Below are positions 44,933-52,038 of a DNA stretch of 64,000 nucleotides, in pieces (within the stretch, counting starts at the first letter, position 1; each line of letters opens with the position of its first letter). Both the position numbers and the translations under genes were made by a program. Origin of the DNA: Labrys wisconsinensis (GTDB lineage Bacteria; Pseudomonadota; Alphaproteobacteria; Rhizobiales; Labraceae); NCBI RefSeq assembly GCF_030814995.1, contig NZ_JAUSVX010000013.1:124001-188000 (forward strand). The letters are read 5' to 3'. Below the pieces are notes generated by a model. That model saw nothing but the letters and a program-made list of their open reading frames with translations. It was not told where the DNA came from and did not search any database.

Positions 44933-45156
44933 GCTGCATCCCATCCGCGCGAGGCCTGCCAGGGCGGGGCGGCCTTGCCCGTCGCCTCGCGCTGGCGCTC
45001 CAGCCGTTCGATGCGCTGGCGCTGGTCGAGGAAGCCGCAGCCGACCGTCAGGCCGGCGGCGCCGCACAGCACGATTCCGACGGCGACCGAGCCGGTCATG
45101 CCGACGATAGCCCCGGTGGCGGAGCCTATGGCGAGACCGATCCAGATCTCGCGCAT
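44929..45156 (-). CDS. Small membrane protein
   Basis: A 75-residue protein with two adjacent hydrophobic segments (IWIGLAIGSATGAIVGMTG and VAVGIVLCGAAGLTVGCGF), then a charged coiled-coil tail (DQRQRIERLERQREATG). A phage membrane protein of unknown role. Shares bases with genes on both sides. Confidence 0.6.
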   Translation of the reverse strand: MREIWIGLAIGSATGAIVGMTGSVAVGIVLCGAAGLTVGCGFLDQRQRIERLERQREATGKAAPPWQASRGWDAA

Positions 45157-45263
45157 CAGAGCAACCCCGCGCCGGCGGCGTACCAGATGCCGATCCCGAA
45201 CAGGAAGAGGCCGAGCGCGGCCGCTTCCCCGAGATCGTAGGCGATGGCCTTGAGGCGGGGCAT
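45156..45263 (-). CDS. Very small membrane protein
   Basis: A 35-residue peptide, MPRLKAIAYDLGEAAALGLF and a hydrophobic remainder (LFGIGIWYAAGAGLL), predicted to span the membrane once. Supported by stop/start overlaps (one base each side) with its neighbours in the operon. Confidence 0.5.
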   Translation of the reverse strand: MPRLKAIAYDLGEAAALGLFLFGIGIWYAAGAGLL

Positions 45264-45508
45264 CAGGCGGCCCGCCGCGAGCCCAGGGCGATCGCCTCGG
45301 CCCCATACTCTTCGATCTGCGCCTTCGACCAGCCGCGGCGCCGCAGGTCCGCGTCCTCGATCGTGGCATCCTCGCCGCGATCGAGAAGGAACTTGCTGAC
45401 GTCCTTTGCCATGGCCTTGACGTTGGCGGCATGTGCGGAAAGCGCCTGGCGGGCAAGGCAAACAGGCGCCGAGGTCGGCTGCTTATGCGAGCGGATTGCG
45501 GGAAGCAT
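45263..45508 (-). CDS. First gene of leftward early operon, unknown function
   Basis: An 81-residue protein (start at 45508, ribosome site GGAGAG). The N-terminal part is Ser/Ala-rich; the C-terminal ~45 residues (MAKDVSKFLLDRGEDATIEDADLRRRGWSKAQIEEYGAEAIALGSRRAA) look like a compact helical domain. Candidate operators lie 50-110 bases upstream. No assignment. Confidence 0.6.
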   Translation of the reverse strand: MLPAIRSHKQPTSAPVCLARQALSAHAANVKAMAKDVSKFLLDRGEDATIEDADLRRRGWSKAQIEEYGAEAIALGSRRAA

Positions 45509-45560
45509 GGGGCTCTCCATCCGTCAGCGACGGGAGACCATCTCCCGGTGAGGATGGAAA

Positions 45561-45615
45561 ATGAAAGCACGACTTTCATTATCAGGCAAGGCAAAAATAA
45601 AAGCCTGCCTTTCAT
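45561..45615. promoter_or_regulatory. Operator pair OL for the phage repressor
   Basis: ATGAAAG-CACGA-CTTTCAT at 45561-45579 is a perfect 7-5-7 palindrome. ATAAAAG-CCTGC-CTTTCAT at 45597-45615 is the same with one mismatch. They lie between the leftward early operon and the rightward gene at 45699. The same motif recurs between the repressor and Cro-like genes. Confidence 0.7.
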
Positions 45616-45698
45616 ATCGGTGGCCACTGATTCGGCTGGACTCTCTGGCAATTCTCCGGAATCAATGGAACGAAAATGGAACGCTGGGGAGCGTCACG

Positions 45699-45986
45699 AT
45701 GAATGAGCATCTTGAGGGGCTACCCCTCGAGCGCGTGCAGTCGCTGGAAATTGAGTGCGCCGATTGCGGCCACGTGAGATGGTTGCCGACCCGAAAGATC
45801 GCTGCGCATTCGACCGACGCCACAGTGTGTCAGGTCGCGCGGAGGCTCTTTTGTTCGCCATGTCGCGAGGCCGGACGTGAAGGAAGGACGCTGGAAGTCA
45901 ATCCGCGACGTCCGCCCTCTGGCTATGTGCGTTTCAGCAAGTCGCCTCAGATGCCCATAAGTTCACGCATGGGGATGATCCGGTGA
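45699..45986 (+). CDS. Small zinc-finger-like phage protein
   Basis: A 95-residue protein with two Cys pairs, IECADCGH and FCSPCREAG, about 30 residues apart, suggesting one zinc site (QSLEIECADCGHVRWLPTRKI). Start 45699 follows GGGGAG. The 3' end overlaps the convergent repressor gene by 40 bases. Operators lie ~85 bases upstream, so it may be repressor-controlled. Confidence 0.65.
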   Translation: MNEHLEGLPLERVQSLEIECADCGHVRWLPTRKIAAHSTDATVCQVARRLFCSPCREAGREGRTLEVNPRRPPSGYVRFSKSPQMPISSRMGMIR

Positions 45987-46654
45987 ATCCGGAGGATTTC
46001 GGCGGATGCGTATGTCAACCGTTTCGGCGGATTGAATTGTTCACATACGAGCTCGGTTCGTGAGCGGGTCACAAGCTTTTTGATATAGCTTTTTCCCTTG
46101 CTGCCATCCTGGCGTGGGACTGTCTCAATGACGACGTAATCGCCAGGAATTGGCGGCCGGCCGCCGCAATATACGAGATCCCCCGGTTCGTACCGAGGAA
46201 TCATGCTCTCGCCAATCACGTGCAGAGCGAAGACGTTCCTTGCATTCGCTATGCCCGGAGGGCGGCGCACGCGATCGATGACGTCTCCATTGATCTCGAA
46301 GTCATCCTCATCGTCGCTGTCGCCGCCCTGCGTCACGCCAAGCACGTCCACTGTCAATTCACCGCGCTCTATCCTACTTGGATCGGTGACCTGCTCAACC
46401 TCTGATGGCGCCTCGCGCTCTTCGTCCTGAAACTCAAGGCGCCCGGCTTGTGCGGCGGCCTGGTCAATATTGAGCAGATCGACGAGCGCCTGCCAGTTGG
46501 CGAGCCGGATCTTATTTTCGTTGCGCTCCCACTGCCCGACCGCAGCGATCGACACGCCAAGCTCCGATGCGACCTTCGCGATCGTCATCTTCTTCGCCTT
46601 TCGCGCGGCGCGGATAATGGAGCCTAAATCCGAAACCATGCCGCTTTCATGCAT
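45947..46654 (-). CDS. cI: CI/LexA-type phage repressor
   Basis: A 235-residue repressor. The N-terminal XRE helix-turn-helix (ARKAKKMTIAKVASELGVSIAAVGQWERNENKIRLANWQALVDLLNI, residues 16-63) is followed by an acidic linker. A C-terminal S24 peptidase domain holds catalytic Ser150 in VIGESMIPRYEPGD and Lys192 in SYIKKLV. This predicts RecA-stimulated self-cleavage and induction. The first codons contain an ATGAAAG half-site, consistent with autoregulation. Divergent from the Cro-like gene. Confidence 0.93.
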   Translation of the reverse strand: MHESGMVSDLGSIIRAARKAKKMTIAKVASELGVSIAAVGQWERNENKIRLANWQALVDLLNIDQAAAQAGRLEFQDEEREAPSEVEQVTDPSRIERGELTVDVLGVTQGGDSDDEDDFEINGDVIDRVRRPPGIANARNVFALHVIGESMIPRYEPGDLVYCGGRPPIPGDYVVIETVPRQDGSKGKSYIKKLVTRSRTELVCEQFNPPKRLTYASAEILRIHRIIPMRELMGI

Positions 46655-46674
46655 TAAGCGCGCCCTCGTCGTCC

Positions 46675-46716
46675 ATGAAAGAAAGACTTGTAACTAAATG
46701 AAGCTTGTGCTTTCAT
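46675..46716. promoter_or_regulatory. Operator pair OR for the phage repressor
   Basis: Between repressor and Cro-like genes: ATGAAGC-TTGTG-CTTTCAT at 46698-46716 (one perfect and one two-mismatch arm) and ATGAAAG-AAAGA-CTTGTAA at 46675-46693 (one perfect arm). The 7-5-7 spacing equals that at 45561-45615. One repressor dimer per site is expected. Confidence 0.6.
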
Positions 46717-46722
46717 TTTGGC

Positions 46723-47016
46723 ATGAGCGAAGAACCCCTTGGCATGTCGCCCGTGGAACGGGCCATCAGCGTCGTCGGCGGCGCAAGCGCTGCCGGTCGG
46801 GCTCTTGGGATCACGCCGCAGGCCGTCGGCCAGTGGCGTCGGATCCCAGCTGAGCGCGTGCTGACACTCGAGAAGATCAGCGGCATCCCTCGACATGAGT
46901 TGCGCCCAGACCTTTACCCCCCGCCTGCCGTTAACGCCGAGGTCGGGGCCGCCGCCGGGTCGGCATGTGATGCGTCCGACCCGGCGGCACTTTCGTCCCT
47001 GGAGGCCGCGGAATGA
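46723..47016 (+). CDS. Cro/YdaS-like regulator
   Basis: A 97-residue protein with an HTH of the YdaS/Cro type: SPVERAISVVGGASAAGRALGITPQAVGQWRRIPAERVLTLEKISGIPRHELRPDLYPP. The tail is Ala-rich. It starts 7 bases past an operator arm, so it is repressed by, and opposes, the CI-like protein. No ribosome site is visible; translation may be leaderless or weak. Confidence 0.85.
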   Translation: MSEEPLGMSPVERAISVVGGASAAGRALGITPQAVGQWRRIPAERVLTLEKISGIPRHELRPDLYPPPAVNAEVGAAAGSACDASDPAALSSLEAAE

Positions 47017-47078
47017 GCGATTCAGCCCTTCGTGCCGACATCCGTGGGCAACTGGCCGGGAGCGACTATGGCCGGCTG

Positions 47079-47351
47079 CTAGCCACGCCGTGGCGGCTCG
47101 ATCTCGGTCCGCATCTTGTCGATCGAGGCCCTGGCGATCTCGAACATGATGACGGTCCGTTCCTCTTGCTCTGGCGTGAGGCCCTTCAGCGTCTCGGCCT
47201 CGATGGCGTCGAGGGTCGCGAGCGCCTCCGCCAGCAGTTTGCGGCCGCGGGGCTTCTCCCGCAACAGCAGGACGAGCACGAGCTCGATTGCGAGGAGACG
47301 TGCCGGAACCTGGTGCTCCAGCTGATCGAAAACGTTCTGCGTCGAGGTCAA
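47079..47351 (-). CDS. Hypothetical helical protein antisense within the rightward operon
   Basis: A 90-residue frame starting TTG at 47351 behind AGGAGA: TSTQNVFDQLEHQVPARLLAIELVLVLLLREKPRGRKLLAEALATLDAIEAETLKGLTPEQEERTVIMFEIARASIDKM. Composition, predicted helices and high third-position GC look like a true protein. A plus-strand frame (47013-47399) occupies the same DNA with exact ATGA junctions. Both cannot easily be real; the minus frame has the better protein character. Confidence 0.5.
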   Translation of the reverse strand: MTSTQNVFDQLEHQVPARLLAIELVLVLLLREKPRGRKLLAEALATLDAIEAETLKGLTPEQEERTVIMFEIARASIDKMRTEIEPPRRG

Positions 47352-47395
47352 GGCTGGTCTCCTGATGGCATGGGTTCGTCCGACGGGGATGCGGA

Positions 47396-47668
47396 ATGAT
47401 GCATCTCTCGCGCGACGACGTCGACATGGCGGCGCTGATGCTCAACGCCGGTGGCGATGAGCGGCTGATCGCAGTCACCCTGCGCGCCTCCAAGGTCGCG
47501 CTCGCCGCCGCCATGCCGCGGATCCGGTCGCTCGCCGCTTTCTATGCCCGTCTCGACCGTCGCCGCGAGGAGCTGATCCAGCGCATGGAACAGCTGCGCG
47601 CGCGCCTGCCGGCGGCGGATATCGATCTCTCTCACAGGCTGCATCGCTCCACCGGTCCCCCGCAATGA
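47396..47668 (+). CDS. Small helical phage protein
   Basis: A 90-residue protein: HLSRDDVDMAALMLNAGGDERLIAVTLRASKVALAAAMPRIRSLAAFYARLDRRREELIQRMEQLRARLP. Resembles a helical DNA-binding or coiled-coil protein; no family. The start may be 47396 or the next ATG, 47399. Confidence 0.6.
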   Translation: MMHLSRDDVDMAALMLNAGGDERLIAVTLRASKVALAAAMPRIRSLAAFYARLDRRREELIQRMEQLRARLPAADIDLSHRLHRSTGPPQ

Positions 47669-47730
47669 CGTAGCGGGACCCTCGCACTCGCCGCCCTGTT
47701 TCGCACCGAAAAAACACGAAGGTGATTTTC

Positions 47731-48219
47731 GTGGACAATCCCCTTTTGCCCACCGGCATGACCGGCCTGATCAAGGCGGCGACGCGCGATCTCGTGCTCG
47801 CCGCCGGCGGTCCCGCCCGCGTCAAGGAGATCCTCAAGGTCTCGGACGGCCAGATCTCGAAGTGGCAGGGCGACGACTATCCCGACCTGATGCCGACCTG
47901 GGCGGTGGCGAAGCTGTCCTATGTCAAGCAGACGCCGGCGTTCGCGCGGTTCCTGGCCGCGCTGGTCAACCACGAGGTGGTGCCCGTTCCGCCCGACGAC
48001 GAGGGCGAGTCCGACCTGATGGGCGACCTGGTCGGCGTCACGCGCGACGCCGCGCAGGTGACGTCGGCGCTCGGCGAGGCGCTCTCCCCCGCCTCGCCGG
48101 GCGGATCGAGCGTCACGCCGTGCGAGGCGAAGGGCACCCTGAGCAAGATCGGGCGCCTCGAGCGCCGGCTCGACGGCACCAAGCTGCGCCTCGCCGCGGT
48201 GGCCGGGAGGCGGGCGTGA
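47731..48219 (+). CDS. Phage regulatory protein with HTH-like N-terminus
   Basis: A 162-residue protein. The GTG start at 47731 follows GAAGG. The segment LIKAATRDLVLAAGGPARVKEILKVSDGQISKWQGDDYPDLMPTWAVAKLSY is arranged like a helix-turn-helix of lambda CII/YdaT-type regulators. A polar linker and a basic C-terminal helix (LSKIGRLERRLDGTKLRLAAVAGRRA) follow. Overlaps the next gene by GTGA. Confidence 0.65.
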   Translation: MDNPLLPTGMTGLIKAATRDLVLAAGGPARVKEILKVSDGQISKWQGDDYPDLMPTWAVAKLSYVKQTPAFARFLAALVNHEVVPVPPDDEGESDLMGDLVGVTRDAAQVTSALGEALSPASPGGSSVTPCEAKGTLSKIGRLERRLDGTKLRLAAVAGRRA

Positions 48220-48767
48220 GCAACGCCCCGACCTGCCCGTGCTGCGGCGCGCCGGTCGATCCGCTCGCGGTGCTGATCGACGAGGCGAACCTGACGATCG
48301 CCCATCGGGGAGACGTGGCGAAGCTGACGCCCGACCAGTTCCGGCTGTTCCAGCTGTTGCTCGACACCTATCCGCGCCCGGTGGAGCGGGACCGCGCGTT
48401 CGACCTGCTCTATGGGGCGCGGCTGGACTGCGACCAGCCCGAGCCGAAGATCCTGGACATCCAGGTTTGCAAGATGCGGCCGCGCCTGGAGCCGCTCGGC
48501 CTCGTCGTCACCACGGCATGGGGCATCGGCTGGACGCTGACGCTCGCGCTGCCCGAAGCCGCGGCGGCTCTCAGGGAAGAGGGCGTGCGGCGGCGCCTGA
48601 AGCAGGTTCGCTACGACGCCGCCCATGACGAGAAGATCAAGGCGTTGCGGGCACGCGGCTACGGCCTGGCGTCGATCGCGCGCATGCTCGGCATCGGCTA
48701 CGGCGCGACCGAGCGCGCGATGACGCGCCTCGGCCTGCTGGGCGAGCGGCAGGGGACGGCGGCATGA
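48216..48767 (+). CDS. Zinc-finger / winged-helix phage regulator
   Basis: A 183-residue protein (GTG start). The N-terminal CPCCGAP is a short zinc-binding element. Residues ~35-110 (KLTPDQFRLFQLLLDTYPRPVERDRAFDLLYG, DIQVCKMRPRLEPLGLVVTTAWGIGWTLTL) match the OmpR/PhoB-type winged helix. The end (LRARGYGLASIARMLGIGYGATERAMTRLGLL) is a second HTH. A dual DNA-binding regulator is inferred. Confidence 0.75.
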   Translation: MSNAPTCPCCGAPVDPLAVLIDEANLTIAHRGDVAKLTPDQFRLFQLLLDTYPRPVERDRAFDLLYGARLDCDQPEPKILDIQVCKMRPRLEPLGLVVTTAWGIGWTLTLALPEAAAALREEGVRRRLKQVRYDAAHDEKIKALRARGYGLASIARMLGIGYGATERAMTRLGLLGERQGTAA

Positions 48768-49045
48768 TCGTGGTGTCGCGGCCAGCGATAGCCCTGCCCG
48801 ATCGGCCGTTCGGCGAGATCGCGCTCGACCTGCACATGACCGCGTTTACCGAGGGGGCGAGCGTCACCGCCCTGGAGGTGTTCATCGCCTCGCTCCCAAG
48901 CCCGGAGCCCGTCCACGTGCGCACGCTGGTCGACGTCAGGCGCAGGGCGGCGCTGGTTGGCCGCCTCAGCACGCTTTTTCGGCAGCTGGAGCCGGTCGAA
49001 CCGCAATGCCGCGCCATCCTGGCTGCACTGGAGGCGCGGCCATGA
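48764..49045 (+). CDS. Hypothetical phage protein
   Basis: A 93-residue protein (MIVVSRPAIALPDRPFGEIA at the start; LEVFIASLPSPEPVHVRTLVDVRRRAALVGRLSTLFRQLEP later). No family recognised. It is joined by ATGA overlaps to both neighbours, supporting expression within the rightward operon. Confidence 0.55.
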   Translation: MIVVSRPAIALPDRPFGEIALDLHMTAFTEGASVTALEVFIASLPSPEPVHVRTLVDVRRRAALVGRLSTLFRQLEPVEPQCRAILAALEARP

Positions 49046-49524
49046 CGGTGAAGGGATGGACCGAGGAGCGCAAGCAAACGGCGAAGACGATGTGGCTTTC
49101 CGGCCAGACAGCGGCTGCGATCGCGGCCGAGCTCGACTGTGGCGTTTCGCGCAACGCTGTCATCGGCATGATGCAGCGCCTGCTCGGTACGGGTGCCAAG
49201 CCGAGGAAGCAACCAAAGCCGGCCCCGGTGAAGAAGGTCCGGCCGAGCCGAACCTCGCCGCGTTCGACGAAGGTGGCGGCTGGCTGGGATGGGACAACGG
49301 TGATCAACGGGCCTGTGGCCGAGGTCGTGCCGCCTCTTGTCGAGCAACCGCCCGAGCCCCGCACCTTCTGGAACTTGCGCTTGCGGGATTGCCACCGGCC
49401 GCTGTGGCACCACTTGGAGCGCCCATCGGTCGACGCGATGCTGTTCTGCGGGAAGCCGGTGGTGCCCGGCTCGTCCTGGTGCCCGGCCTGCGCGGTGATC
49501 GTCTACCAGCAGGGGACGGCATGA
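49042..49524 (+). CDS. GcrA-like cell-cycle regulator
   Basis: A 160-residue protein. The N-terminus KGWTEERKQTAKTMWLSGQTAAAIAAELDCGVSRNAVIGMMQRLLG is the GcrA helix-turn-helix signature. A basic Pro/Lys linker and the C-terminal CHRPLWH...FCGKPVVPGSSWCPACAVIVYQ zinc-type element complete the family layout. Host GcrA activates sigma-70 promoters carrying GANTC methylation by CcrM. A phage copy next to a DNA methyltransferase may redirect this system. Confidence 0.93.
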   Translation: MTVKGWTEERKQTAKTMWLSGQTAAAIAAELDCGVSRNAVIGMMQRLLGTGAKPRKQPKPAPVKKVRPSRTSPRSTKVAAGWDGTTVINGPVAEVVPPLVEQPPEPRTFWNLRLRDCHRPLWHHLERPSVDAMLFCGKPVVPGSSWCPACAVIVYQQGTA

Positions 49525-50306
49525 GCCGCATCGAGCAGCTCGGCGACGGAGTGACGCTGTATCTCGCCGATTGCCTATCGGTGATCCCGACCCTGTCGCT
49601 GGTCGACGCCGTCTTTGCCGATCCGCCATACAGCAGCGGCGGGCAATTCCGTGGCGACCGCATGAGCCGGACGACCGACAAGTATCAGTCATCCGAACAC
49701 CGCGGCCTCTACCCCGAATTCAGCGGCGACAATCGCGATCAGCGCGCCTACGCCTATTGGTCGGCGCTTTGGCTTGGCGCGTGTCGCCAGGCTTGTCGAC
49801 CTGGTGGGCTGGCCGGCCTCTTCACCGATTGGCGGCAACTGCCCACCACGACGGATGCTCTGCAGTCTGGCGGCTGGGTCTGGCGAGGCATCGCCGTCTG
49901 GGACAAGACGGAAGCCGCCCGTCCGCAGAAGGGTCGGTTTCGAAACCAATGCGAATATCTGGTCTGGGGCAGCAATGGTCCGTTGCCAGTTGAAGGCCCT
50001 TGCGCGCCAGGCGTGTTCAGGCAGGCGATCACCTCCGACAGCAAAGAGCACGTAACCGCCAAGCCGGTGAACCTGATGCAGCAACTGCTGCAGCTCGTTC
50101 CGGCGGGCGGCATTGTCCTCGACCCATTCATGGGCAGCGGTACCACCGGTGTCGCGGCCGTTCAGAGCGGGCTGGGCTTCATCGGCGTCGAGATCGAGCC
50201 GACGTATTTCGACCGGGCCTGCCGCCGGATCGAGGACGAGATCCGCCGGCCGCGCATGTTCGCGACCGCGCCGCCGAGGGCGGCGCAGGGAGCCATGGAA
50301 CTATGA
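49521..50306 (+). CDS. Site-specific DNA methyltransferase (N4/N6 amino type)
   Basis: A 261-residue AdoMet enzyme. Catalytic DPPY is at 34-37 (VFADPPYSSGG) and the AdoMet motif FMGSGTTG at 203-210; this catalytic-first order is the beta class, shared with CcrM. No C-terminal target-specificity extension is seen. It overlaps the GcrA-like gene by ATGA, and no restriction partner is present. Sequence specificity is unknown. Confidence 0.92.
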   Translation: MSRIEQLGDGVTLYLADCLSVIPTLSLVDAVFADPPYSSGGQFRGDRMSRTTDKYQSSEHRGLYPEFSGDNRDQRAYAYWSALWLGACRQACRPGGLAGLFTDWRQLPTTTDALQSGGWVWRGIAVWDKTEAARPQKGRFRNQCEYLVWGSNGPLPVEGPCAPGVFRQAITSDSKEHVTAKPVNLMQQLLQLVPAGGIVLDPFMGSGTTGVAAVQSGLGFIGVEIEPTYFDRACRRIEDEIRRPRMFATAPPRAAQGAMEL

Positions 50307-51193
50307 GCGCCCCCACGCGGCCCGCTCTGCGCTGGCATGGCGGCAAATGGAAGCTGTCTCCCTGGATCATCGGCCACTTTCCGCCGCACCGTGTCTATGT
50401 CGAGCCCTTCGGCGGCGCGGCCTCGGTGCTGCTGCGCAAGCCTCGAGCCTACGCCGAGATTTACAATGACCTCGACGACGAGGCCGTCACGCTGTTCCGA
50501 GTCCTGCGCGATCCCGAGACCGCCGCCGAGCTCCGGCGCCGCCTCGAGCTCACACCCTTCGCCAGGACGGAGTTCCGGGCCGCCTATGTGGCCGCGGATG
50601 AGCCTGTCGAGTGCTCCCGCCGGCTGATCGTTCGGAGCTTCATGGGTTTCGGCAGCAACGCGCATGCGTCGCAGCACAAGGGGCACCGCTCGACGGGCTT
50701 CCGGGCCAACTCGTCGCGCAGCGGCACCACGCCGGCGACCGATTGGGCGCATTACCCGGCCGCCATGGACGCCCTGGTGGAAAGGCTCGCCGGCGTTGTG
50801 ATCGAGTGCCGGGACGCCAAGAAGGTGATGTCGGCCCACGACGGGGCCGAGACGCTCCATTACGTCGACCCGCCGTACCCTCAAGAGACGCGCGCCCGCG
50901 GAAATCGATACGACCTTGCTTGGCGGATGTATCGGCACGAGCTGTCGGACGAAGACCACGCCGAGCTGCTCGCATTCCTCGGCAGGCTGAAGGGGATGGT
51001 GGTGCTCTCCGGCTATGCCTGCCCGCTCTACGACGATGCGTTGGGCGATTGGCGCCGGGTCGAATCCTTGGCCTACGCCGACGGCGCCCGCGAGCGCACC
51101 GAGGTGCTGTGGATCAATGCGGCCGCAGCTGCCGCTCTCGACCGGGCAGCCGCCGGCGGGCCGCTGTTTGAAACAGCTGTGGCGGCCGAATGA
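50303..51193 (+). CDS. DNA adenine methylase (Dam/D12 class)
   Basis: A 296-residue D12-class N6-adenine methyltransferase. AdoMet motif RWHGGKWKLSPWIIGHFPPH and VEPFGGAASVLLRKP lie at the N-terminus, and DPPY at 189-192 (YVDPPYPQE); GFGSNAHASQHKG lies between. It overlaps the preceding methyltransferase. No cognate nuclease is adjacent, so protection from host restriction, or regulation, is likely. Confidence 0.93.
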   Translation: MSAPTRPALRWHGGKWKLSPWIIGHFPPHRVYVEPFGGAASVLLRKPRAYAEIYNDLDDEAVTLFRVLRDPETAAELRRRLELTPFARTEFRAAYVAADEPVECSRRLIVRSFMGFGSNAHASQHKGHRSTGFRANSSRSGTTPATDWAHYPAAMDALVERLAGVVIECRDAKKVMSAHDGAETLHYVDPPYPQETRARGNRYDLAWRMYRHELSDEDHAELLAFLGRLKGMVVLSGYACPLYDDALGDWRRVESLAYADGARERTEVLWINAAAAAALDRAAAGGPLFETAVAAE

Positions 51194-51411
51194 TCGACCT
51201 CGACAGCCTCCCGCCCTGGAAGCCGAGGACCGACGGCGAGGCCGACCGGTTCCATGTCGAGGCCTGTGCCTCCTGCTTCTGCGTCGCCTTCTGCGACCGG
51301 TACGACCGGGCCCTGACGCTGGAAATCGGCAGCCCGGCCTATCCGCATGACCTTCGGCTGGGCGCCGATGGCCGGCCGGTGTGCCTCAACCGGACGGAGG
51401 CGTCGTCGTGA
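51190..51411 (+). CDS. Small Cys-containing phage protein
   Basis: A 73-residue protein with a CASCFCVAFC cluster in the middle (FHVEACASCFCVAFCDRYDRALTLEIG), maybe a metal site. Linked to neighbours by ATGA/GTGA overlaps. Function unknown. Confidence 0.6.
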   Translation: MIDLDSLPPWKPRTDGEADRFHVEACASCFCVAFCDRYDRALTLEIGSPAYPHDLRLGADGRPVCLNRTEASS

Positions 51412-51803
51412 AGTGCGTTGTCAATCATCCCATCCGCCGCGGCCGGCTCACCGAGACCGATCATGACGCGATCATCATGTTCTCGGCAAAGAAATACACG
51501 CCCGGTCGCATCGCGTCGATAATTGAACGGCACCCGTCGACTGTTCGTTTCTATATGTACAGTCACGGCCTCATGTCGCCACCTGGGCGATATCGGGTAA
51601 AACCATGCGTGCGCAACGGTCGTTTGGTGAAGCCGTTCGATCGGGATGAGGACGTCTTTATTCAAGTCTTGAGAATTCAGGGATACACGACCACGAAAAT
51701 TGCCGAGATGACGACGAAGCGCTTCGGTCATCCTCGCACTCCTGCAACGATCGTGACGCGGCTGAAGATGTTGGCGGCCATGGAAGAGGCGCGCCATGGC
51801 TGA
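51408..51803 (+). CDS. Phage HTH-like protein
   Basis: A 131-residue protein (GTG start). Two similar helical segments, TDHDAIIMFSAKKYTPGRIASIIERHPSTVRFYMYSHGL and DEDVFIQVLRIQGYTTTKIAEMTTKRFGHPRTPATIVTRLKMLAAME, each look like a Myb/GcrA-type HTH. Local GC is lower than the neighbours. DNA binding is inferred. Confidence 0.65.
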   Translation: MKCVVNHPIRRGRLTETDHDAIIMFSAKKYTPGRIASIIERHPSTVRFYMYSHGLMSPPGRYRVKPCVRNGRLVKPFDRDEDVFIQVLRIQGYTTTKIAEMTTKRFGHPRTPATIVTRLKMLAAMEEARHG

Positions 51804-52038
51804 CGCGCCGGGCCACCCGGTCTCCCTGCAGAGTCTTCGCTCGTTCGCGCTCGATGAAGCCTATCGCTGCTCGCTCATGGCCGATGCCCTCCGCGGCGAT
51901 CGGTTGACCCGTCAGGCGGCCGAGGCGAACGAACAACGCGCACGCATGCATTCCGCCTGCGCAGCCCTTTGCTTTGCCCTGATCTCCGGCGATCGCACCG
52001 TGGTCCGCGACTACCTGGACAACGGCATACGGGCATGA
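51796..52038 (+). CDS. Small helical phage protein
   Basis: An 80-residue helical protein (LRSFALDEAYRCSLMADALRGDRLTRQAAEANEQRARMHSACAALCFALISG). Overlaps the HTH gene by 8 bases and the primase-helicase gene by 4. Unknown function. Confidence 0.55.
   Translation: MADAPGHPVSLQSLRSFALDEAYRCSLMADALRGDRLTRQAAEANEQRARMHSACAALCFALISGDRTVVRDYLDNGIRA

Noticed and set aside
47013..47399. Plus-strand CDS between Cro-like gene and the gene at 47396
   Set aside because: Listed only as a finding: its protein looks like a shadow of the better minus-strand frame, despite the perfect ATGA junctions.
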